Source of the DNA: Sphingomonas sp. YR710
Lineage (GTDB): Bacteria > Pseudomonadota > Alphaproteobacteria > Sphingomonadales > Sphingomonadaceae
DNA: 64,000 nt
Direction: 5' to 3'
Assembly: GCF_900101455.1 (NCBI RefSeq)
Contig: NZ_FMZJ01000005.1
Span: 212,688 to 276,687, forward strand
The notes beneath the pieces were generated by a model that was given only the letters and a program-made list of their open reading frames with translations, ran no database searches and had not been told where the DNA came from. Positions 57,323 to 64,000 of this stretch are shown here, piece after piece. Position numbers and translations under genes: made by a program. The stretch's first letter is position 1, and each line of letters starts with the position of its first letter.

Positions 57323-60300
57323 CGAGTCAGATCCAACACCTCGACGGAGATGCAGCTGCGTCGCGCGGTCGGCAGGTGCGCCAACAGGAGAGACCGAGCC
57401 TCATCGGCCGTCTGCGGCCTCGGCGCGCCATCGGGCGGCGCTTTGAGCCGATAGGCCGTGTCAACATCGGGGCCGAACCAAAAGACCAGATACAGACCGC
57501 GGCCACTGGCCCGCCAGTCGCGGAGGTAGAGCGCGCCTAGCTGCTCATCCGCGGCGCGCCACAGCGCTGGATTCCATTGTCCCTTGCACTCGACCGGCAA
57601 GGCCGCGCTGCCGACGGAGAAGGTGATGTCGGCCCGCTTGCCCTGCGGCATATCGGTCTGCGGCGCGCGGCCAACGCCGAAGGGAAAGAGCAGCCGATCG
57701 AGATCCTCGATCAGGCGGTCGGTGCATTCGTCCTCGAGACGTGGCTGCCCATTGTCGCGCCAATATTTGTTGACGACGTCGGTGTCGCTACCGCGCAGCT
57801 CGCGCTGGAAGCGGGCAATCGCGTGCTGCACCACGATAAGCAGGTCGTCGGTAGTGCGTGGCGGCCGCGCCTCGATCATGTCCTGAAGCTGATCAAGGCT
57901 GACGCCCGGGAAATTCACCTCCCGGCGCGCACGTCGCTGCTGTTCGGCGGCATAGCGGACCGAAACGCTGTAGCCATCCTCGGGGGCCTCGCCGAGGCGC
58001 GCCATCGCCTGGGCAGCCTCGGGTGAGATGTCGCTTTCGAGGCAGTTGATCAGGACAGCCAGGAAATCGCTTGCGTCCCAGGCATTCTGATCGCCCATCG
58101 TCACGGTGTTCGGTCGTTCGGCGCGGGGCCAGTGGGGTCGGAATTGCTCGAACATCCAGGCGAGAATCTCGGGTGCGAGCTCTGTGAAGGGGCGCTCCTC
58201 CATCCGGCTCCCCTGCAAACGGTGGCGCAGCGACCAGAGGAAATCGCGATCGTCGGCGCCGAGCATTCCGATGTCGGACGCCATTGCCGGAAAATCGGTC
58301 AGCAGCCCGACCGCGCGCCATTGCCAGCGCCGAATCTCGTCGGCGAAACCGGCTTGCGCCCGCGAACGGCCGATATTCGTGAGCGTCGCAAAATCGCCGC
58401 CAAAGGCAAGCAGATCGATCAACTCCAGTTCGACCTCGGCCGGCAAGCGGTCGAAACGCCCGAGCCACTCCGCGGCAAGGCGCCGGGCCAGCATCTTGTC
58501 GGCCTCGGTCCGCGCGAAGCTGTAGAGTCCTGAAATATGCGTCCGACGTTTCTCAAACGACGGCTCGAGCAGGCGGCGAATATAGCGTTCGTAGACCGCC
58601 GGATCGGCGCGCAGCGCCGCGTCGATCGCTACCTGCACGTCCTCACCATGAACGCGTTCGTTGAGATGCTCATTGTGCAGCCCGATCCGCACCGCGATCA
58701 GGACTTCAAGCGGTACATCCGCGAGGGATCGGCCGGTCTGGACGCGTTCGACGATGCCGGCGATCATCGGGTAGATGAAATTCCAACGCTTGGACTCGGC
58801 ATAGCTCTCGGCGACCGCATCGACCGATGGGAGATCGTCGCGGAATAACACCGCATCGAGCCCGGCGACTGCGGCAATCTGGAGTTCGGGGCCGAGCCAT
58901 TGGCCGACTCGGTCGGCCGGTGCCAGCTCGCGATCTGTGTCGCGAAACAGGGCGAGGTAGGCCTGCGCCACCGGGTACATCCAGCGCAGCTCACCCTGCC
59001 GAACCTCGTCCTCATGGGCGCTGAAATCGGCGCGGTGTTTTGTCCAAGCCTTGTCGCGCGATCGTTCACGGTCGCGTCGCCGTTTGCGATCCTCGATCTC
59101 CCACGACGCGAGCTTGGGTGGTTTGCGCAACTGCTTGAGAAAGGCGGTGCGATCCGCATGGCCTTTAGCGACCGGGGCCGCGGCATCGAGTACGGCGTTG
59201 CGGCCGTCGGCGGTTCGCGGCGCAAACTCGGCGAGTTCGCGCCAGATCGCGAGCTCATTTTCATCGAGTGCAGGCCGCGCGGCCAAGAGGTTCAGGAAAT
59301 GGACGACATCGTCGGCGCCGATGTGCAGCGGGGGGCTGAGTTCGCCCAGGCGCCACATCCGGCTCCAGAGCCGTTCATGCTCCCTGTCATGGAAGATGAT
59401 CTCATGCTGGATCGCGTGACGGACCGTGTCGGCCTTCATGAGATAGGCTGCGATCTCCTGGCGACTGTCATGCGCATAGCCCTGGCGGCCAGGTGTGATC
59501 CGCAACCACGTCATCAACCGCGCCGGGTCGGGGTCCTCCCGTTCGACAAAGCGCGCGATCAGATGCGAGACAAAATCGGAGAGCTCCGAACGGGTCCGGT
59601 AGTCGGCGTCCGCGTCCCGGCCTGGATGGAGAATAGCGACTGCGTCGAGCACTGCTCCGATGACCGGGTCTGGCATGTGACGGCTCGCAAGATGCAGCGT
59701 GCCGATGGCATGATGATCGCGCTCCTCGGCCTCGACATCATCGAGGAGTCCGAGGTGCGCGAGGACAGCGCGGGCGATCTGGTGGGGTGCGACCGCCTCG
59801 AAGCCGAGGTCGTCCATAGTTTCGAGCGCGAGCCGCGTCGAATCCTCGCTGCCCTGGACGATGAGGCGGTCGAACGTCGCCGGCCAGTCGAGGACGCTGC
59901 GATCGAGACGGATGACGGCCTTCACCGCGTCATAGCGCTCGGAGAAATGGTAACGGCCTTCTTCGTCGAGGACGATGATCGCCAACACGTCGGCCAGCGC
60001 GCTCGCGATCGGGTGGCCTCGAACCGTGCCGAGAAGAAGGGTGCGCAGGTGGAAGCCGGTGTCGGGTGCCACCAACAGCGCGCGCACATCGTCGAGCAGC
60101 GCGAGCTGGCCAAGGCTCTTGGCCGAATGCTGGCCCCAGTCTTCGGCGCGGAAATAGGGATTGGCCTCCTCGAGGCGTCGCAGCGCGTGCAGCAGCCGGC
60201 GCGCATTCACCTCGGCGAGTCCATCGGCATCGCCGTAGCGTAGCACGCCATAGGGATCGGTATCGATCACCGCCGACGCGAAGTGCGCGTCGGAGGCGAG

Positions 60301-61374
60301 CCAGGCATGAAGGCCGCGCAGCGAGGCGGGCACGCCTTCGTCGATCGTCAGCATCGCCAGCACCCGGGCGCGAGCCTGGTCATCCTGCGCAGCCCCAGCC
60401 AACCAGCGCGCGCCCAGATATTCGGCAATTGTACGGTGGACCGGGCGGAACAGGTCGGTGCGGCCCGGGACTGGTGTGAACAGTCGGCTCCCCATCATCG
60501 TGCGCACGTCGGTGCCGCCCGCAAAGCGCTGAAGCTCGGCGCCGCTGAGAAGTCCGATCTGTCCCGCGCGCGAGGGCGCGAAGCTCAATGCCTCGGCGCC
60601 GGTAAGAATCAGCGCGGTCGACGCCAGGCCGGCGGCGCGGAGCGCCGATTGTTCGTCGAGCTTGGCTGGGGCGCTCCCGTCATGCCGGTCGCTACGCTCA
60701 TGCCACATCAAGGCGCAGGCCTGACGCATCAGTTCGGCGCGGGTTTCAGGGAGGGTTGTGCCGGCCGCCGCGACCTCGGCGAAGAGCATCAGGGTCAGCG
60801 GGTTGCCGTAGAGGTCCCGCAAGCCTTTATCGTCGAGATAGGCAATGATCTCGTCGGCATGCTCTGGGTCAATCGTGCAGGTCAGAAACGCCGTCGCGCA
60901 CGTGCGGTCGAGCGGTTCGATCCGCATCTCGGTCGGCGCCATACCCTGATATTCGCGTTCGATATCAGGGCGAGCCACCGCGCCGCGCCAATCGGCCGCG
61001 CGACAGGAGAGGATGAACGGAGGCGTCCCGGCGGCGATCAGCTTGCCTAGCACGCGGTAGATCGGATCGGCCTCACTTGCCGCGGAAAGTTCGTCGAGGC
61101 CATCGATGATCAGGCCTTGCCCGGCCGCTACAAGCTGGCGCGGGTCCGGATGGTCGACAAAGGCGCGCGCCGACCGAAAAACCCAGTCGGGACTATCGGA
61201 CAGCGCCTCGAGCAGCCGGGTCTTGCCCATGCCCGGCTCGCCCAAAAGCACGACCGGCGTCGGCCAGTCTGTGATCGCCCCGTCCTCGACGAAGACGCGC
61301 TCGTCCTTCGCGTTCTGATAGCTCAGCGTCCGCGCGACATAGGGGGCGGCCGGCGAGGCGTCGGTCTCCATCAT
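57319..61374 (-). CDS. STAND/NACHT-type NTPase with C-terminal nuclease-like domain
   Basis: 1351 residues. The NTPase is at the very N-terminus: Walker A LLGEPGMGKT (45-52) and Walker B GLIIDGLDELSAA (87-95, with the acidic pair of STAND/NACHT proteins), then a winged-helix-like region (FRPVHRTIAEYLGARWLAGA near 320). About 850 residues of helical, repeat-like sequence follow, the expected sensor region. The C-terminal ~130 residues look like a PD-(D/E)xK fold: KRADITFSV gives an Asp and LPVECKGQW gives ExK near residue 1259. Antiviral STANDs usually have the effector at the N-terminus, so this order is reversed. Both ends overlap neighbouring genes by four bases (XRE gene upstream, DUF4143 ATPase downstream). 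Confidence 0.82.
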   Translation of the reverse strand: MMETDASPAAPYVARTLSYQNAKDERVFVEDGAITDWPTPVVLLGEPGMGKTRLLEALSDSPDWVFRSARAFVDHPDPRQLVAAGQGLIIDGLDELSAASEADPIYRVLGKLIAAGTPPFILSCRAADWRGAVARPDIEREYQGMAPTEMRIEPLDRTCATAFLTCTIDPEHADEIIAYLDDKGLRDLYGNPLTLMLFAEVAAAGTTLPETRAELMRQACALMWHERSDRHDGSAPAKLDEQSALRAAGLASTALILTGAEALSFAPSRAGQIGLLSGAELQRFAGGTDVRTMMGSRLFTPVPGRTDLFRPVHRTIAEYLGARWLAGAAQDDQARARVLAMLTIDEGVPASLRGLHAWLASDAHFASAVIDTDPYGVLRYGDADGLAEVNARRLLHALRRLEEANPYFRAEDWGQHSAKSLGQLALLDDVRALLVAPDTGFHLRTLLLGTVRGHPIASALADVLAIIVLDEEGRYHFSERYDAVKAVIRLDRSVLDWPATFDRLIVQGSEDSTRLALETMDDLGFEAVAPHQIARAVLAHLGLLDDVEAEERDHHAIGTLHLASRHMPDPVIGAVLDAVAILHPGRDADADYRTRSELSDFVSHLIARFVEREDPDPARLMTWLRITPGRQGYAHDSRQEIAAYLMKADTVRHAIQHEIIFHDREHERLWSRMWRLGELSPPLHIGADDVVHFLNLLAARPALDENELAIWRELAEFAPRTADGRNAVLDAAAPVAKGHADRTAFLKQLRKPPKLASWEIEDRKRRRDRERSRDKAWTKHRADFSAHEDEVRQGELRWMYPVAQAYLALFRDTDRELAPADRVGQWLGPELQIAAVAGLDAVLFRDDLPSVDAVAESYAESKRWNFIYPMIAGIVERVQTGRSLADVPLEVLIAVRIGLHNEHLNERVHGEDVQVAIDAALRADPAVYERYIRRLLEPSFEKRRTHISGLYSFARTEADKMLARRLAAEWLGRFDRLPAEVELELIDLLAFGGDFATLTNIGRSRAQAGFADEIRRWQWRAVGLLTDFPAMASDIGMLGADDRDFLWSLRHRLQGSRMEERPFTELAPEILAWMFEQFRPHWPRAERPNTVTMGDQNAWDASDFLAVLINCLESDISPEAAQAMARLGEAPEDGYSVSVRYAAEQQRRARREVNFPGVSLDQLQDMIEARPPRTTDDLLIVVQHAIARFQRELRGSDTDVVNKYWRDNGQPRLEDECTDRLIEDLDRLLFPFGVGRAPQTDMPQGKRADITFSVGSAALPVECKGQWNPALWRAADEQLGALYLRDWRASGRGLYLVFWFGPDVDTAYRLKAPPDGAPRPQTADEARSLLLAHLPTARRSCISVEVLDLTR

Positions 61375-62369
61375 CCCAGCAGCGGTCGGCGGCCGAAGCC
61401 CGCCGATTGCCGCAGTTCCTGGATCTGGTTTTCGACCAGCGCCGCCGGGAGGTTGTACCCATCGAAGCGGTCGTAAAGACCGACCACGGCACGATAAACG
61501 GCCCCGGGCAGGTCGGTTTCGATCTCGGTGGGGCTCGTCTCGACCGCGATATCAGCGCGCTCGGACCGCGCAACCAGATGATCGACAACGTCATAGCGAT
61601 AGCGCGGCTGTGCCCAGGCGAGGAGCTCGCGGCCCTCCAGCCCGGTATAGCGGGCGACATATTGGATCTCGGTATCGGCAGCGGCGCCGAGATCGAGCGC
61701 GAGCGCCGAGGCGTGGAGCAGAACCTCGGCGGTCCGCCAGATCGGCAAGGTCAGATCGAACATCGTGCCCGGATCAATGTCGCGGCCATCCTCCTGATAG
61801 CCCCGCTGGAGATAGGCTGTTCCGTCGCGCGAAATCTGCCAGAAATCGCTGTGTGCGGCATCGGACAGTACGCGATCATTGTCGCCGCCGATCCAGCATT
61901 CGATCAGCCCGTCGCGAATGACGGGCCGAATCGACTCCTTGGTGGGCACCCAGAAGGGCGACCAGCCCGAGGTCTTCGGGATATGGCGCAAGATGTCGCG
62001 CAGGCCGCCGAGCGCGGGCACATCCTCGACGCCAGCGATGCGGTAGGCCTGCTCGCTGTGCCCGTGCGGTTGCCGGGCTGGGGCGTCGTCGTCGAGCGTC
62101 GCCGTCAGCTCCTCCCATCGCTTGCGGGCCGCGTGAATGAAGGCGGCCAGGCTGTCGGGGGCACCCGGCTGTACGATCAGTCCCACCGCGTCGAGTATGG
62201 CGAAGACGCGCTCGAGCCGCAGGTTGATTTCGCCGCGCTCGAAGGCGATCACGGTGGGCGCGCTGACCCCGGCGAGGGCGGCAAGGTCTTTCTGGGTCAG
62301 GCCTTCCGCCTTGCGTCGGCGGGTCGCCTCATCGACGAGGGCGCGCCAGTCGAGAGGCCATTCGCTCAT
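61371..62369 (-). CDS. XRE-family DNA-binding protein with long C-terminal domain
   Basis: 332 residues. The HTH fills about residues 11-65 (LTQKDLAALAGVSAPTVIAF is the HTH core), as in HipB antitoxins. HipB is normally about 90 residues; the extra ~260-residue C-terminal domain (for example SGWSPFWVPTKESIRPVIRD and LLAWAQPRYRYDVVDHLVAR) is of unknown function but looks like a globular ligand- or protein-binding domain. It overlaps hipA upstream and the STAND gene downstream by four bases each. A role as antitoxin/repressor of the operon is inferred from the HTH and from its place directly after hipA. Confidence 0.8.
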   Translation of the reverse strand: MSEWPLDWRALVDEATRRRKAEGLTQKDLAALAGVSAPTVIAFERGEINLRLERVFAILDAVGLIVQPGAPDSLAAFIHAARKRWEELTATLDDDAPARQPHGHSEQAYRIAGVEDVPALGGLRDILRHIPKTSGWSPFWVPTKESIRPVIRDGLIECWIGGDNDRVLSDAAHSDFWQISRDGTAYLQRGYQEDGRDIDPGTMFDLTLPIWRTAEVLLHASALALDLGAAADTEIQYVARYTGLEGRELLAWAQPRYRYDVVDHLVARSERADIAVETSPTEIETDLPGAVYRAVVGLYDRFDGYNLPAALVENQIQELRQSAGFGRRPLLG

Positions 62370-63547
62370 GCGAAAATCCTTTCCGCTTGTTCGGTGACGA
62401 CGCCCTTGTAGCGGGCCCGGAAATCGTTGGCTTCCACCCGCGGCGCGAAATCGAGGCAGCGCGCGGCCGCAGTGCGGCGAGCGAGCGTATCGAGCGTCGC
62501 GACGGCGGCGCGTGCCGGCAAGCCGATCGCATCGGCGAATGCAAGCAGCACCTTGCGGTCGACGCTTTCGAGGGCGCGCTTCGCCCCGCCGATCGCGAGC
62601 GCGGTCTCATTATTGAACGGATAGAGGCGCGTGCAGAGCAGGTCATAGGCCGGGCTCAGCCGGAGTCCCTCCTTCGTCTCGAGCAGCGAGAAATTCTTGA
62701 GATGCGCGTCGGCATTGCCGATCAGGATGTTGAAGGTGACCAAGGCGAAATAGCGCTGGAGATCGATCCGCGCGCGGGCCGAGTGTTTTAGGATGGCCTG
62801 GGCGGCCTCCTCATAGCTCGATTCATATTTGCCGCTGAAATCGCGGCCATGGGGCACCTCGAGGATTTGCGCGAAGTCCTCTAGCCGCAAGCGCCGGTCG
62901 CCATCCCGGTCGAAGCGTTCGACCAAGAGCGCGATCCCCTCAAAGCCGGCGACCACGCCCTTGGCGGCGCCGGTGACCTCGGCTGCGCCGAGGATTTCCC
63001 GGGCCAGACACAGCGAAAGATCCTCATTCTGGACCAGGGTCGGTTCGTCGGCCTGGTTGAACTTGGCGATATGGGTTGCCGGATCGTCGCGCGCGATCGC
63101 GGGGTGGAAGCCCGTGTCGTTGCGATAGACGAGGAGCTTCTTCTGGACCCCCGACAGTGTTCGCCTGGCCAACACCGCGGCTTCCTCAATGTCGCCGGTC
63201 TGTGGCGTCTGGAGCGGTATTTCGCCATCGGCCGGCAACACGCCGACCGCCCCGATACAATCCGCGCCATGGGTCAGGAGAAGGCCAAGGTCATCTTCAT
63301 TGGCGGTGCGGCCCGCGCGCGCCTGACGGCCACGCAGCCAGCCCTCGGGCCCTAGATGCTCGAAAAAGGGGAAGAGACCGTCGCGCCATACGAAATCGCG
63401 GGTGGCGACCGGAAAGGCGCATGCGATCGTCTCGCTCCAATCCGGGTCATAGACGAAGCGGGCGTCGGGTCCCGCTTCGCTCAGCAGGCCCGCCCTTTGT
63501 CCTCGGAAGGTGATGATCGCGCTACGGTCGGTGACGGCCTGATCCTG
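62366..63547 (-). CDS. hipA: HipA-type serine/threonine kinase, start codon unclear
   Basis: Kinase of the HipA toxin family; E. coli HipA phosphorylates GltX, and relatives have other targets. All core motifs are present, in 393-residue numbering: LSGVQKKLLVY (Gly-rich loop, ~131-141), HIAKFN (ATP-binding Lys, ~162), NILIGNADAHLKN (catalytic Asp, ~280) and LSPAYDLLCT (metal Asp, ~302). The N-terminal HipA domain is also intact (AIITFRGQRAGLLSEAG, then FFEHLGPEGWLRGRQ and GADCIGAVGVLPADG). However, the frame contains no ATG, GTG or TTG before a GTG at 63241, which would remove about 100 residues of that domain. The upstream frame runs from an in-frame TGA at 63548-63550. A promoter lies directly upstream. 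Confidence 0.8.
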   Translation of the reverse strand, partial: QDQAVTDRSAIITFRGQRAGLLSEAGPDARFVYDPDWSETIACAFPVATRDFVWRDGLFPFFEHLGPEGWLRGRQARAGRTANEDDLGLLLTHGADCIGAVGVLPADGEIPLQTPQTGDIEEAAVLARRTLSGVQKKLLVYRNDTGFHPAIARDDPATHIAKFNQADEPTLVQNEDLSLCLAREILGAAEVTGAAKGVVAGFEGIALLVERFDRDGDRRLRLEDFAQILEVPHGRDFSGKYESSYEEAAQAILKHSARARIDLQRYFALVTFNILIGNADAHLKNFSLLETKEGLRLSPAYDLLCTRLYPFNNETALAIGGAKRALESVDRKVLLAFADAIGLPARAAVATLDTLARRTAAARCLDFAPRVEANDFRARYKGVVTEQAERIFA

Positions 63548-63566
63548 TCAATGTTGAAGGCAAGTG

Positions 63567-63616
63567 GATATAGAGCGAGAAGAAATATAAAACAAGATTG
63601 ATATTCGCGACATCAA
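63567..63616 (-). promoter_or_regulatory. hipA operon promoter and operator candidate
   Basis: On the minus strand: -35 TTGTTT (63590-63595), a 17-base spacer, and -10 TATATC (63567-63572), predicting transcription from about 63560, only a dozen bases before the hipA frame opens. Just upstream, 63598-63616 is an inverted repeat TTGAT-N9-ATCAA, and GGCGATCAA occurs twice further upstream (about 63626-63661). These are suitable operator sites for the operon's XRE protein, as in autoregulated hipBA operons. Confidence 0.5.
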
Positions 63617-63905
63617 ACTCATCATGGCGATCAAATGTTGTCTCCGCTGTAAGGCGATCAATCTTTGAGAAAATTGGCGGGTCAATGCGGCAGAAGCAAA
63701 AGCTTTAAGTCTTTTTTGAGCGCGCTGACCCGCCAAAGAACCCAAGCTTTATCGGCTATGCGCCAACGCGTCAGCCACAGGCTAATCCAGCTTGGCTTCA
63801 TCACCGTCTTTCAACATCGCCAGCTTGAAGCGGCCCCAGAGGAGCCGGTCGCGCCAATGGCCCTCCTTCTTGGCCCAGCCCCGCGCCCGGTTCAGCTCAT
63901 AGCGC
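63617..63905. other. gap between hipA promoter and IS21-type end, with possible gene remnant
   Basis: No complete gene. On the minus strand, 63782-63905 encodes RARGWAKKEGHWRDRLLWGR followed by FKLAMLKDGDEAKLD and a stop, joined directly to the IS terminus. This may be the 3' end of a gene cut by the insertion. The plus-strand frame over the same bases looks like its antisense. Confidence 0.35.
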
Positions 63906-64000
63906 TGTTGATTGCCGCTGAGAAGTGACCCGGGAAGGCCAGTAATTTCCACCGAGAATTGACCCATGTTTGAACACGTCCCTGGCTTTGAGCGGGGGGA
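63906..64000. mobile_element. terminal region of an IS21-family element
   Basis: Starts TGTTGATTGCCGCTGAGAAG and carries two direct repeats GAGAAGTGACCC (63920-63931) and GAGAATTGACCC (63954-63965), 34 bases apart. Multiple terminal copies of a GAGAA-x-TGACCC motif after a TGT-type end are characteristic of IS21-family elements. The istA/istB genes would lie beyond the window; whether the element is complete cannot be seen. Confidence 0.6.

Noticed and set aside
58900..60243. 447-codon plus-strand open frame
   Set aside because: Lies wholly antisense within the STAND NTPase gene and has no recognisable domains.
1..64000. CRISPR arrays and rRNA genes
   Set aside because: No regularly spaced short repeats and no rRNA-like sequence were seen in the window.

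Overview
The window looks like a chromosome segment of a sphingomonad-type alphaproteobacterium. The signs are high GC in most genes, two large TonB-dependent receptors, NodT-type outer-membrane efflux lipoproteins, a Gcw_chp/TorF porin and a glcDEF-glcB operon. This is inference from gene content and base composition; no 16S gene or other marker is present.

Layout. 1-2281: TonB-dependent receptor, cut by the window edge. 2762-12206: an MdtABC-type RND pump (mdtA-mdtB-mdtC plus outer-membrane channel), each junction a 4-bp overlap, behind a small unknown gene. 12410-14792: a PfkB/adenosine-type kinase and a PLP-dependent Cys/Met-metabolism enzyme. 15013-17286: hybrid histidine kinase. 17438-23208: a second, AcrAB-type RND pump with its own channel. 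23205-26820: a polytopic membrane protein, a CAP-domain secreted protein and UDP-glucose dehydrogenase. 26821-33241: a lower-GC surface-polysaccharide segment (GT4 glycosyltransferase, large HAD-domain protein, a twin-repeat protein, a very AT-rich sulfotransferase) bordered by an IS5-type transposase fragment. 33242-40902: the glycolate/glyoxylate operon glcD-glcE-glcF-glcB, followed by a gamma-class carbonic-anhydrase gene broken by an in-frame amber codon, with a divergent LysR gene and a clear LysR-type palindrome between. 40909-46449: two secreted proteins, an OmpR-type two-component pair, and a beta-carbonic anhydrase overlapping a SulP transporter. 46632-52036: porin, MFS transporter and a second TonB-dependent receptor ending in a strong hairpin.

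52234 to the right edge looks like a mobile defence island. It opens with a tRNA-3'-end-like sequence and two 9-bp direct repeats on an 11-bp period (possible att core plus integrase arm sites), and the window ends in repeats typical of an IS21-family terminus. Inside are (i) a two-TM protein, a PD-(D/E)xK nuclease and a caspase/CHAT-like protease, flanked by two imperfect copies of one ~155-bp non-coding repeat; (ii) a HEPN-type protein; and (iii) a four-gene operon in which every junction is an ATGA overlap: a HipA kinase, an XRE-domain protein, a 1351-residue STAND/NACHT-type NTPase with a nuclease-like C-terminus, and an AAA/DUF4143 ATPase. The HipA reading frame has a complete N-terminal domain but no ATG, GTG or TTG to start it. 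The operon in (iii) and the protease-nuclease pair in (i) are the best candidates for undescribed systems.
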